Shown: positions 49,501-61,079 of the stretch, piece by piece
Layout of the letters: the number at the start of each line of letters is the position of its first letter
Position numbering within the stretch: the first letter of the stretch is position 1
From: Odobenus rosmarus divergens
Lineage: Eukaryota > Chordata > Mammalia > Carnivora > Odobenidae
Reading direction: 5' to 3'
DNA length: 64,000 bases
Assembly (NCBI RefSeq): GCF_000321225.1
Contig: NW_004451670.1
Span: 1-64,000, forward strand
Made by a program: the position numbers and the translations under genes
The notes under the pieces: model-generated
Seen by the model: only the letters and a program-made list of their open reading frames with translations
Told to the model about the DNA's origin: nothing
Database searches by the model: none

Positions 49501-51800
49501 TATGCATGTTGACAATTTTTCGATATAGGTTATTCAGAATTGTTATGATAATTCTTTAATGTTTCTATCATAAAATTTTATTTTCTTTCCCTTTTATTTG
49601 TTTTTGTAGCATATATGAAATTGAATTCCTAACAGAGATGTATGCAAGTAATTCATCTATGGGTCTGTAAAGCCTGCTTGAGTCACAATGTTTTAACTGT
49701 GATAGACCAGACTAGTTTACTATTTGAAGGACAGACTTCTGTAGAATTCAGCATTTCTGGAGATGGTGGTAAGTGGATTTATAGTAATTCCGATTTTTAA
49801 AATTTATTTTCTAAAAATACACATTGAATATTTAAAAAGTACCCATTTATTAAATCAAACTTTAGAGAGTGTGTATATGATTCAATGGCAATTAAATATA
49901 TTATATGATTTCACTTTATTTATATTAAACACATCATGATTAGTAAGCTTTCAGGTATTATATGTGTGCCTGAGTATGAGAACAACTCAGAATGGCATAA
50001 TTTGGGTCATAAAAGGGCCTGTGATTTTAAAGCGTTTAAAAAGATTTTCCTATTCTAAAATGAGAACATATTCCATAAAATTTGAGAGATCAAATTTAGA
50101 GAAGTAAGCCTCGATACTAAAAGACATCCTAGAGCCTAACAGGTAGAAAGAGTTGATATAAAGTGTGCAGTTATGTAAGCCAGTTTTTTTTTTATCACTC
50201 TAATAGAAGAAAACATTTTTCTTAACTCAAGTTAGGAAATTATCATACATTTTTATATATCTTTATATAAAAAGTTACAAGTAGCAAGCATATGACACAA
50301 AGAAATGGAAGCGTAACAGCAGTATTTGAGAATGCATGCTTTTTACAATGTGTCTAATAAAAAGGATATTTTTCCAATTCAAATATCCAGTACTGACATG
50401 CAGGGTATTTTTTCAAACTGTCAATTCAGTCATATTGCTAAGTGCTTAAATCAAAAAACATTTCTATTGACGGGTATGAATGGTATAATACCTGATTTCA
50501 AAAACTCTTTCTGAAACTTAGTATCTTCCTTTGATATAAAACAAAAAGGAAATTGGGGATATTTGGGAAAGACAAAAAAAATGAGATGTTTCTTATTGCA
50601 ATCTAGTTATTTTTACTCATGACTCTTGGCTGCATTTAATCATAATACAACAATAGGTGTTTATAGTCCATAAAACCTCTAGCTGGTGCTTCCATGGTCC
50701 ATATTTTCACTTCTTAACTGTAGCATGTTCAAAATCCCTCAGGAACGCACTATTCTCAAGCAGTCTATCTAATGAAAACAATGTACATGTAACACAAAGT
50801 TCATCCAAAATCCTGTTGTTCACATATCACACACCGTACAATTATACAACAAGGACATAAAACAACATAGAAACAAAGTGAAACTAACAGTAAAAAGAAA
50901 AAGTGGGATAGTCTTAATCAGGAACTAATTTCTTCTTCAAGTTTCCAGTAAATCTCAAAATGTATTTAAAAACTAAGGAGCACTTGGTGGCCAGCAACCA
51001 AATTACGAAATGAACATATCATTGTGCAGCGGGGATGTCTTGCCGAAGGGATAACAAATGTCTGTAATTCTTAAGTTTGGATAAAGGCAGTGGAATGAAT
51101 TTAGAAATATGTCCACTTTTCACAATTCACTATAGAATTTTCATTTCACAGTCCCCATGTTTGTATAAATAGTTCTTCTCTGAAAATAAAACACAGTTAA
51201 AACATTTTCTCCCAATGAAAAACGCATACAAATACACCAATTTATCAAGGTAATATAGAGCATGGAAATGCATTCACCTAATTCAAGAATAGTTGATAAG
51301 CTTGAAGTGTTTTGAAGAGTTTAGCTGTCAAGCAAATTTAATTGGAGACAAATTAGTCTAATATAGATATAGATTATCAAGTGCTAAAAGTAAAGCTCTC
51401 ATGGCATTTGATTGCAAAATAGATGTACACATAGACAACTAGTATTTATGGAACATTTTACATTGTTAAGCATTCAAATTTGATATCATAGAATTTGGCA
51501 TAACATGCTGCATTTAATTTTCATGAAATAAGCTACATATTCATGCAAAAATAAAGGGTGCACAGATTGTAAAAGTACCACCAAATAGTGTGAGTCTGAG
51601 TAGAATATTGCCAAATTAAATAAGAAAATTACCAGCTTTATATGTTGACTTCAGTTATATTGAGACAACATTCAATTGTTTTTGTTATGAAAAACTTGCA
51701 TTTCTTCTGATATTTTTGAAAGGAGTTTACTAGTTTTTTGTATTTTAACCTTAAAACATGTAAAATTTAACTTGCTAATTTAACATCCTTTTTTTAAATA
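46600..51800. other. AT-rich stretch without a CanSINE, downstream of the NETO1 stop
   Basis: No CanSINE was found from 46.6 kb to 58.08 kb, although elsewhere one occurs every few kilobases. Part of this stretch may be a long NETO1 3' UTR. No coding frame of note. Confidence 0.5.
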
Positions 51801-52062
51801 ACATTCTAGTACAATGCCTGATGGTAAGAATATGAACATTTATTTTAAAGATATGTATGCTAAAAATCATCACTCCATCAGCATTGAATCCAGTATATTT
51901 CTGATTATGAAATGTTATGAAACACTTATCTCAAGAGATAATGAATAAATATCACATTCCCTAAAAAAATCTACAAGACAATTGCAACAAAACAAAACAA
52001 AACAGAATACAACAAAGGTGGGAGAAGGAACCAAGGGCATTCGCTTACCTTGAATTTTCTTT
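51800..52062 (-). other. NETO1: NETO1 3' UTR (proximal part; distal end not determined)
   Basis: Sequence directly downstream of the TAA stop on the minus strand. The first AATAAA hexamer on that strand that I noticed is at 51839-51844 (TTTATT on the plus strand), about 220 nt past the stop. The UTR may end near it or run several kilobases further left, because the DNA back to 46.6 kb is AT-rich and has no SINE. The end point is inferred, not seen. Confidence 0.55.
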
Positions 52063-52123
52063 TTAGACCCTAGTTGTGTTGTATTCAGATTCATGTTTGC
52101 TTAGAGACCCAATGAGGCAGAAC
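52063..52123 (-). CDS. NETO1: NETO1 terminal coding exon with PDZ ligand
   Basis: This short coding part of the last exon was found by reading the minus strand downstream of the 53122 donor. The intron ends in CATTCCAG at 52124 and the exon opens with G, which completes CGG (Arg) from the previous exon. It then encodes 19 residues, FCLIGSLSKHESEYNTTRV, followed by TAA. The C-terminal TTRV is a class I PDZ-binding motif. In NETO1 this end binds PSD-95-type scaffolds, and it is the main sequence reason for choosing NETO1 over NETO2. The coding part is only 61 nt (1 + 57 + stop), too short for a simple ORF scan. The exon continues leftwards as 3' UTR. Confidence 0.96.
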
Positions 52124-53121
52124 CTGGAATGTTATGGCTATTTCATTCAACAAAGTAATATTTGCACAAAAAATAAATATGCATACAAATATTTACTTAA
52201 GAGCATTCCTAAAAATTCGTAAAACTGTGGAAATAGATTTTTTCCATCAGCATGCAAAAATATTAAATCAACTGAAAATATTCTAGGTCTTGAGGATGCA
52301 TAATGAATTGAGAAAGTATGTCCATTTATAAAACGAACTAAATGCTAGTAAACATGCAAAACAAAACATATGTATTTTGGATTTGGGGGTTTAGAATAGG
52401 TTTTCTTTTTTTCTAAGTTAAATTTTCTTTCCCCAAAATTTTTGCCAATTTTAGGGCTAATAATACGATCCAGATAATATTATCTTTATGTTAAAAGGAA
52501 AATGAATCAAATGTTTCTACTATTTTTTCTACATTTAAATATAAATGTTTAGTATTTTAGCATACCATACTATTATATGCAATTGTAATGTAAGTATCAT
52601 GTGGTATGTGGAAAAAAGGATTTCAGTATTTTCATTTTCATACAAAAATATAATACACTATATTGCAAAATATGTTATTTTTACATTAAAATTATTCAAT
52701 GAGATGGGTTAACCATCTTGGTAAGGCAGTTATTTCCAAATATCATTTCATATCTGAAAATATATTAAGTATTGATGAGAGCAAAATTCATGACTACGTG
52801 GAAGCAAATGAGCAAGACAAATTTATAATATAAATTAAAACCGTACTTTTTGTAGAAATAAATACTATATATGTATAGAAATAAGTGAAATCTCTTTGGT
52901 CTGTGTGTGCTCACACACAAACACCCATGTATATAAACAGGAGTTAGGAAGGCTATGGATAGCCCCGGAAAAGGAAAGGGAGAGGAAAAGCTTGAGACAC
53001 TATGGTTTAAATCATTAATAAAAAGAGAAACTGAAATGTGAAGATCAAATAGAACACAATACTCTGGAGGCATTTCAGTCCTCAGGTTATAGGTGTCATC
53101 AAAAAATCTATTGATACTGAC
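52124..53121 (-). other. NETO1: NETO1 last intron (about 1 kb, GT-AG)
   Basis: Minus-strand intron with donor GTCAGT and acceptor CATTCCAG. It is AT-rich and I see no SINE or L1 in it. The frame stays open for 10 codons after the donor and then stops at 53082-53084. I saw no clear AATAAA on the minus strand inside the intron, so a stable short isoform ending here would have to rely on intron retention. Confidence 0.9.
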
Positions 53122-53680
53122 CGCTGGACGGCTTTGTCATGTCGGGACAGCCTGTGACTTGTCGTCGGCACCTCCTCGATCTCGTCAATGTCACAGGCAT
53201 CTGCGGCATCGTGCGAGTAGTTGTGTTTCATGACAAGGATATTTCTTCTGTTCATGGGTGGGAGAAGGGGTTTGACAGGCTGCGGAGGCATCTCTGTCAA
53301 GACAGAAGCATCTCTTGTGCTGAGGTTACTGCGGCTGCCTTTCGTACTGGACACTTGTGACCCACAGTGATGGTCGTGAACGCATTTGGAAGAGGATCTC
53401 CGCAGTTTATGGTAGTTTTCAAAGTCATCTGCCACATCTGCAAAGTCAGCTGTAGCTCCTGTCCCTCTTAGAGTACACAACTCATAATGAGGAGGTTCAA
53501 ACACCTCCTGGAAAACTGTCTGGTCAAAGTCCGATTTCCTTTGGACATACTTTTTACGAGGCTGTTTGATCTGCACAATGACAGAGATGATAATAAGGAT
53601 GATCACAATGCAGGAAGTCACACCAATGACGGTCCCACTGGTGTTGGTGAGCTGGTCCAGCAGGCTGGCTTTCCTCTTCT
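53122..53680 (-). CDS. NETO1: NETO1 exon encoding juxtamembrane, transmembrane and most of the cytoplasmic domain
   Basis: This 559-bp exon on the minus strand begins AG|AAG AGG AAA after a CTGTAG acceptor and ends GTC CAG CG before the donor GTCAGT. It encodes an extracellular stalk ([15 protein letters not shown]), then one hydrophobic membrane helix rich in Ile/Val at about exon residues 16-37, then a basic stop-transfer QPRKKY. A cytoplasmic tail of about 145 residues follows, containing the motifs [12 protein letters not shown] and [10 protein letters not shown]. These match the NETO family, and the continuation in the next exon identifies NETO1 rather than NETO2. NETO1 is an auxiliary subunit of neuronal kainate receptors and is linked to NMDA receptors through PSD-95. 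This tail is the cytosolic interaction surface. An open frame runs 10 codons past the donor (to 53082), so intron retention would give a different C-terminus. Phases match both neighbouring exons exactly. Confidence 0.97.
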
Positions 53681-56600
53681 CTACAGGTTAGGAGAGTGAA
53701 AACAACAAACAAAACAAGAAACAATCCACCACGCATTAATATGGTAGTCAAAGCTCACAAAAAGGAGTACACTGAGCAGACAATTGGTAACATGAATAAA
53801 GTAACATGAACAAATCTCTAAAAATAAACAAGAAGTGTCCCTTTTCACAAGGGCCCTACCTTCTAGCCTTCGAGACAGACCTCCCATTGCCCAGCATCCC
53901 TACTTTCAACATATGTTTGAAAAAGTTCTTACAAGACCTTTAGCATGACATTTGGAAATAAATTAGTAATGTGAAAAACAGTAAATTATTTTTCTCCTCA
54001 TAAGTATAAGAAAACATCCAAAACTCGATGAGCGGGAACACGACCTTACCTATATTGTTTTGAATTTATTCCTGACTTAAATACTCACAGTAATACCAAT
54101 ATTCTGATACCAAAAGGTAATTAAATTTCATGACAGACACTTCTGGAATGGTGTACGAGTCCGTCTGTGGGCCTTTTCCCCAATGAAACAACCACAACTG
54201 GTAAAAATGATTAAAAATTGATTAGATGATAGATAGATAGATACAGTTTCTGGAAATTGTCCTAATGGAAACAGCAAATGCAAGTACATTTATTCAAGAA
54301 AATTTACTAAATTTCTTTAAGAACAGCGAGAGTCTGTCCTTTAAACCCCTTCCCCGACCCCCACCCCAATTCGTCATGATGGAAGCTTACTTAGGGAGGT
54401 TTCAGACAATGGCATAGGGCTTCCTCTCCCTAACGCTCCCCACCTAGAGCTACAGTACCTCCCCAAGTGGAGCAAACCACAAGCATTTCTCACCACCCCC
54501 TGAATCCATAGTGCAGGTAGTTACTCTCTTCTAGGCAGAAGATGATGAGTTATCAAGGGCTCCATCCCTCCTCCCAGCCCCCATTGGTAGGATGGACACT
54601 ACACCAGGTGCAGCAGGCTGAGAATGTGTGTCTCTGATCACCCTTGCCCAAGATCACTCACAGAGTTGGTCTGGCTGGAGAGGCAAGCTGAGAAGACCAG
54701 AAGTTGCCACCCTCATCCAGCACCCTATTCATAAAGTAGGGGTGTTACTCCAAGAAAAGCCAGTCCCCATCCCTGCCTCCTTTCAGCACCTAGAGCAGTA
54801 ATGCAGACGTTTTGCCCATGAAGGGAGGCAGGCCCCAAGAACAGAAAGCACTGTAGCTTTCTCCAAAGAAAGTTACATTTTTTGGAAAAGTGTGAAGTTC
54901 AAGCCTAAGGAAATCTCAAAACAACAGACATTTTCTAGTAAGCAATTAAGAGGAGACTGTCAAGCTCTTCAGTACCAACAAGCCAGACCTTAGAACAGGT
55001 AGAAGTTTAACATAAAATACCAGGAAAATAACAGGTAAAGAAAGCCCTCTTAGTTTAGAACAAATCACAAAAGCTAGACTTGAGACTAACTCCTAACAGA
55101 ATTGAATTTAATTGGATCAGACCTTGGAAAAATTTATACTCCTGGGAACTGTCCAAAATAACAGAACAATTATTCAGCAATTAGTAGAGACTAATATCTG
55201 GGTGTGATACCAACAAAGACAGACAGACAGAAGAGGAAAAGGGTGGTCAGAGAGCGCCTTACTAAACCATGACCATCTGAGGCTATGGTACGCTTGCCCA
55301 CAGCATGGTCTCCATGCAGCAACATCAGGGACAGACATCACGGAAACAGGCCAGCCAAGTTACAAACACTTACAAACACACAAACAAACCAACAAAAAAT
55401 GATAGCAGCAACAAGCCCTGGGGAGGGAGGAACTAGTATCCAGAATTGCTACAATACATTATCTAACATGAAGTTTCCAACAAAACATCCCAAGGCATGT
55501 AAACAAACAGGAGAATGCAATTCATACACTAGAGGCAAAAAGCCTTGGAGAGGGCCAGACGTCAAACTTAGCAGACACTGATTTCAAAGCAGCTGTTATA
55601 AATATGTTCAAGGAACTAAAGGAAACAATGGTTAAAGAAGTAAAGAAATATAGGAGGATAAGGCCTCATCACATGCAGAATAGCAATGAAGAAACAAAAA
55701 TTACAAAAAAGAAAAAAGTGAAAAATCTAGAATTGAATGGCACAGTCACTGAAATAAAAACTTCATCTGAGTGACTCAGCAGTACATTTCAGCTGGAAGA
55801 AGAAAGTAACAGCAAACTTGCAGGGAGATGAAGGAAAATTATGCAATCTGAAGAAGACTCAGATAAAAAGATGCAGAAAAATGAACAGAGCCTCAGAAAA
55901 ATGAGGCAAACCATCAACGGCACCAACATAATGGATGAGAGTATAAGGAGAGAAAGTAACAGAAAAATATTCAAATAAATAAATAAATAAAAGGTGAAAA
56001 CTTCCTAAATTTGATGAACAAATTTCACATCTAAGAATTCCAACAAATTCCAAATAAGACAAATGAAATGATACCCACACTCTGACATAAAAGATTAAAA
56101 ATGTTGCAAGAGAAAATCTTGAAAGCATCAAGGGAAAAATAACTCCTCACATAGAAAGGAACCCCAATCAGATTAACAGCTGATTTATCATCAGAAATTT
56201 TGGAGGCCAGAAGACAGAGGCATGACATATTCAAAATGCTGCAGGCAAAAAAAAAAAAAAAAAAAAGAACAAAAACCGTTGATCGAAAACCTAATATCCA
56301 GCATGACTAACTTTCAAAAATGGGGATAAAATAGACATTTCCAGATAAACAAAAATAAAGATAATTTAATGCCGAAAGAAATGCCTTAAAAGAAATATTA
56401 AAAGAAATTCTTGGGACTGAAAGTAAGTGACTTTAGACAGTAATTCAAACCTAAATGAAAAAATTAAATAGACAGTAAATTAAAGAGGCAAATAAATATT
56501 GCCAATAAAGGCAATTATACACATAATTACAAAGGACTGTTTAGTTGCATTTATCTTCAGTTTTCTTCCCTTAACTTTTTAAAAGAGTAATGTCATATGT

Positions 56601-57777
56601 ATAAAATTGTATTTTTGGGCCTATAACTTAAAGAAATATTATATATTTGGTATTAACAATACAAGTGAGGTAGGTAGGAGCAAAACTGTCCTGGAATAAG
56701 GAAGTGACATCAGATGGGGCTGTGAATCCACAAAAACAGAGGAAGAGAATCAGAAATGGTAAAGAAGAAGCGTTATATAATGAACTACATGAATATACAC
56801 TTGTTCTAAAATTATATAAAGTAATAATTACAGCAATGTATTCTTTGATTTGTAACATATATAAAAATAATATGGAAAAAAGTAATAGGTAAAAAGAAAG
56901 AGAGAACAGAGCTATATTAAAATAATGTTACTAGGATTAAATTAGTATAAATCTGAAATACATTTTGAGAAGTTAGGCTGTATGTTGTAAGCCCTAAAAT
57001 AACCATTAAGAAAATAACTCAAAAGATACATTAAAAATCACTAAAGGAATTAAAATGCTACACTAGAATGTATTCACTCTTTGCAAAAGAGGCCAATAAA
57101 GGAAGAAAAGAGGAACAAAAATACATGGGACATAGAGGGGAAAAGAAGTAAAGTGGCACATGTAAATCCAACTATACATCAATATCAGCATCAAATATGA
57201 GTGGATTAAACAATCCAATGAAAAGGCAAATATTTTCAGACTGGATCAAAAAATAAGATCCTACTATATACTGTCTACAGAAGACATACTCTATATTGAA
57301 AGATATAGATGGACTGAAAGCAAACGGATGGAAAAAGACTGAACATACAAACTGCATTGAGAAGAAAGCTGTAGTGGATGTGCTAAAATTAGACAAAATC
57401 AAGCAAAAAGTTATTAAAAATAAGAAGATAGTTTTATAAAGATCAATAAGAAAGCCAAGCCGTCAGAAAAATACAATTTTAAACATACATGGACCTAACA
57501 ACGAAGCTCAAAAATACATAAAATGAAAACTTACAGAAGTGAAGAAAGAAGCAGAAAATTCAACCATAACAGCTGGAGAATTCAAGAGGTACTTTCAAAA
57601 AATAGATAAAACACGGTAGAAAATGAGAACAGAAACAGAAGACTTGAACAATGCTGTAAACCTACACCTCTAGAACAATCCACCTAACAATGGCAACAAG
57701 CATTCTTTTCAAGGGCACATAGGGCATTTTTTAGGATACACCATATGTTAGTCCATAGAATTAACTCCAATAAACTG

Positions 57778-58457
57778 CAGGCAGAACTTGTTATATTGCA
57801 CTTCACCTTGTTGCACTTCAGAGATACCGTGTTTTTTAACAATTGAAGGTTTGTGGCAACCCTGCATTGAGCAAGTCTATCAGCACCCTTTTTCTAACAG
57901 CATTTGCTCACTTTGTGTCTCTGTGTCACATTTTGATAATTCTTGCAATATTCCAAACTTTTTCATTATTAATATATTTGTTATGGTGATCTGTGACCAG
58001 AGATTTTGACTTGCTGAAGGGGTTCGTGGTGGTTAGCACTTTTAGCAATATTTTTTAATTAAGCTATATAGTACACTGCTTCTTTTTTTTTTTTTTTAAA
58101 GATTTTATTATTTATTTGACAGAGAGAGACAGCGAGAGCAGGAACACAAGCAGAGGGGGAGAGGGAGAGGGAGAAGCAGGCTTCCCGCTGAGCAGGGAGC
58201 CTGATGTGGGACTCGATCCCAGGACCCTGGGATCATGACCTGAGCAAAGGCAGAGGCTTAACGACTGAGCCACCCAGGCGCCCTATAGTACACTGCTTCT
58301 AAGGACATACCGTATCACACCCTTAATAGACGACAGTATAGTGTAAAAAACTTTTAGTTCTTCTAGGAAAACAAAAAATTCATTTGACTCACTTTATTGT
58401 GATATTAGCTTTATTTTGGTGGTCTGGAATTGAACCCACAGTGAGGTGAGCCTGTCA
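57778..58457 (+). mobile_element. Tigger1-type (mariner/Tc1-like) DNA transposon, internally deleted
   Basis: Starts CAGGCAGAACTTGTTATATT and carries the diagnostic TTGAAGGTTTGTGGCAACCC and AGCAAGTCTATCAGCACC blocks. It ends with TTTATTTTGGTGGTCTGGAA and GAGGTGAGCCTG, the complement of the terminal inverted repeat. Without the SINE at 58084-58283 it is about 480 bp. The transposase coding region is therefore deleted and it is a non-autonomous relic. The TA target duplication has decayed (TG/TC). It sits inside L1 sequence. Confidence 0.92.
58084..58283 (-). mobile_element. CanSINE (SINEC), antisense, nested inside Tigger1
   Basis: Reverse SINE from a T-run to GCCACCCAGGCGCCC. Perfect 17-bp duplication TATAGTACACTGCTTCT at 58067-58083 and 58284-58300. 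The duplicated bases belong to the Tigger1 element, so the SINE arrived later. Confidence 0.96.
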
Positions 58458-59542
58458 CAACAATTGAAATGGTAAAGGTGTGTTCCCCTCTCAAAAGAGA
58501 ATGAATTTGAAATCAAAATAGTGGTCTTGCCATCTGGAGAAGATAAACATGGAAGCTCATAAAGCATATCCATCCACATTCTCTTCACTTCTCTCTTATG
58601 TCAAATGGTCCTTATATGTGGGAACAAATCCCATTGAGCAAATAAAGCTTATGACTACCAGTTATTAACAGTGCTGATTTAAGATTCTACTACACAAATT
58701 ACTTAATCTCCCATCCATTCAAAAGTGGTTCCTTGAATAATCACCTACTCCCACCATCAAACTAATCAAGGCTGCATATGCCTTTCTCCTTGACCATGAA
58801 CCATGGCTACTGTGACAATGCCTCTTGGCTTCTATCCACAGAAGACATTTTAATAGACAATACTGGACTTTAAGCATGAAAGAGTTAATTGCCTGTTCCT
58901 TTCCCTTTGCAAATCAGTTAATATTGAATCTAAATAAAGGAATATGCTTGGCATTTTTCAACTTAACTAAAACACCCAACATTCATAACCGAGCCCCGGA
59001 TTGCTATCTACATAAACAAACCTTTGTGTACAGGCTAGAGAAGGGAGCTGGGGCATTGGAAGCTATTTTCATTGGAAATGAAGAAAAGCATTTTGGTAGC
59101 AAAACTGAAGTCAAGTTAAGTGGCTGGAAGTGGCTGGAAGTACCTGGAAGCACAAATGTTCCTTCAATTCACTTTCCCTCTAGAGTATGTGCACACAGTC
59201 CAGTGAAGACAGACTGGAATAAATGAGCGGTGCAGGCATCAGGTCTGATAGGAAAAACACTGCACTAAAAGCTTCATTTCCTCTCCCATGGCTCTGCAGG
59301 CTCTAATAAGATGTCTTTAATGAGCATTCAAGTGTTAAAGATTCTCTACTATACATTAATGAGTAAGGAAACTTCTGGCAAAAGCAAAGAAAGACATTTA
59401 CACATGAATTACAGAATATACAAGAGGTTCTACAAAGCCCATATACACGTTAATTCTTCAGTCTGTCTGATACATCTCCACATTGTAATAAACCTCTTCC
59501 CACTCTACAAGCAAAGGACTTTTACAAACTTTTGATCATTAC

Positions 59543-59656
59543 CTTTACAATGATTCTCGTCCCAAGGATACACACAGTTCTGGAGTCCATTGCAGACTAG
59601 TGTATTGTTAATACACATGTTACTATGGCAGAAGAATGTATTGCCTTCACAGGGAG
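59543..59656 (-). CDS. NETO1: NETO1 exon encoding the LDL-receptor class A domain
   Basis: Read on the minus strand, this 114-bp exon encodes 37 full codons from Pro-Cys-Glu-Gly to His-Cys-Lys, with partial codons at both ends. The six cysteines (residues 2, 9, 14, 21, 27, 36 of the exon) and the C-terminal WDENHC acidic calcium-site motif mark one complete LDL-receptor class A module. The acceptor is a long pyrimidine tract followed by TTTTTAG. The donor is AAAG|GTAATG. The last base (G) joins the AG that opens the next exon to give Glu, so the reading continues HCKEKRK as in NETO1. In the protein this extracellular module lies between the second CUB domain and the membrane segment. I recognise it as NETO1 by recalled similarity, not by a search. 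No CUB exon is visible between here and the window end, so the gene continues to the right. Confidence 0.95.
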
Positions 59657-59944
59657 CTAAAAATAAGAAGAAAAGGAAAACGAAGAAAAGAGTTAGACCT
59701 GATATTCAGTAGTAAATCACTCATATTACAAATCTAAAAACAAAAAGATTAGCATGATAATTTTCCATCAAATTGAGATAAATGACCCGACATTCCGTTC
59801 TAAGAAGTGTTGCCATTGTGGTAATTATTTCTTGTGTTGCTAACAGAGCTGGCACTTCTCTAGACGTGCTCAGTTTATAAAACTGGCACAGGAGGGTTTC
59901 CATCATAAAAATGAAGAACATTATCTATATGGGTTCTTTTTTTT

Positions 59945-60060
59945 TGACTTGGTGCATTCATTTAACAAAAATTAAGTGCCTACCACATGCACAACATTAT
60001 GCTTTACACTGAAATTCTGTCTGTACAAATATAGTTATACTGTGCAAAAAGTCTTAAGTA
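59945..60060 (-). mobile_element. LINE-2 3' end, antisense, decayed
   Basis: GCATTCATTTAACAAAAATT, AAGTGCCTACCACATGCACA and ACATTATGCTTTACACTG resemble the complement of the L2 terminus. Confidence 0.6.
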
Positions 60061-61061
60061 AATTAACATTGAAATAATTTTATAAAGCATGGGCTTACAA
60101 AATAGTAATGAAGAAAATATATATTAAACAAATCCCTATAGCATTATTTAAGCATATGAACAAAACAAAGAATGTCATGGAAATTCAGAACAAGGGAAAA
60201 TTAATCCTAAACAACATAAGAAAAATATATATTATTCTCATCAACATTTAACATATACATGGAGATGAAATTAGCCTACTTTTCATGTGTTTCACACGTC
60301 CTAGTAACTTTAGGTACGGTGGTCCATGATCTCCAGATTAGGATGTACATTCAGGGCACTGGGATGGAAAGTAAGAACCCACAGAGGTATCCAATACATA
60401 GATATGAGAAATAGTGAAGAGTTTACTATAGCAAAATATAACGTTAGATATGACTTCAATATTAGGAAAATACATTTCTTTCATTATCAGAGTAATACGA
60501 TGTTTAGAATAATCAGTGTCTAGAGTAATACTGCATTACTAATCCATGATAGTTTATAGATCACGCTTTAAAGCTAACTTTTGTTTTTGCCTTCATAATG
60601 ATCTCACCTATCTTATAAAATATGATTTTAGTGTTTCATTTATTTTTCTCAACAATAGTTCTAAAACCCTTTTAAGGATAGCGTTCTCAGAAAAACATAT
60701 TCAATACAAAACACATCACTTACAGTGGTGAGTTAATCGATCAGTAAAGAATCATTAATGATCAGTACTATCTAAATGCCAGGCATGTTCTTAGGACTTT
60801 TTCACCTTCATGACTATGTATCATGGGTATTTTAAAAAGTTACCTTCTTTAAATGTATTTGTTATATTAACCAAAAATGTCCGGCAAAAAATTTGCATAA
60901 GGCAACTTAGTATATTTTAACATGGTTAGAGAAATCCTAACAACAATAACAACAACAAAACAAAACAAAAATACTCAAGTCTTTAAAATAAAAAATTACG
61001 ACAAAGATACAGCTAACTCAAGCAAAGTGATTCCTTCGGGCTCTCCACAACCTTCCCTCCA

Positions 61062-61079
61062 CCCCCCCCCCCCCCCCCC
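61062..61079. repeat. Poly-C tract
   Basis: An uninterrupted run of 18 C bases within the NETO1 intron. As NETO1 is on the minus strand, the transcript would carry a G-run. Confidence 0.97.

Larger units (their letters stand above)
54330..58535 (+). mobile_element. Old LINE-1 in a NETO1 intron: 5' UTR, ORF1 and endonuclease part, interrupted by Tigger1
   Basis: A 5' UTR-like segment covers about 54.33-55.3 kb. ORF1-related sequence runs to about 56.45 kb (AAAGCAGCTGTTATAAATAT, TCATCAGAAATTTTGGAGGC). A spacer follows, then endonuclease-region sequence from about 57.15 kb (GGATTAAACAATCCAATGAA, CACCATATGTTAGTCCATAG). The match breaks at 57777 and resumes after 58457 with ATTGAAATGG...TTTGAAATCAA, the next part of ORF2. 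The gap is filled by Tigger1. All frames are broken. The element lies antisense to NETO1, as is common for L1s tolerated in introns. The 3' part is absent. An internal A-run lies at about 56246-56266. Confidence 0.82.
53681..59542 (-). other. NETO1: NETO1 intron between the LDLa and transmembrane exons
   Basis: This 5.9-kb minus-strand intron has donor GTAATG and acceptor CTGTAG. From about 54.3 to 58.5 kb it is occupied by an old L1 lying antisense to the gene, itself split by a Tigger1 that is split by a CanSINE. A short GATA tetranucleotide run lies at 54226-54243. The part from 58.55 to 59.54 kb holds no repeat I can name. It includes a possible conserved non-coding block near 58.86-58.95 kb and a triple 10-bp tandem repeat at 59121-59150. 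Confidence 0.9.

Noticed and set aside
53139..53360. Plus-strand frames across the NETO1 exon
   Set aside because: They are antisense shadows of the real minus-strand coding exon.
58825..59226. 133-codon plus-strand frame within the NETO1 intron
   Set aside because: Antisense to the gene, no recognised motif, no splice or promoter evidence.
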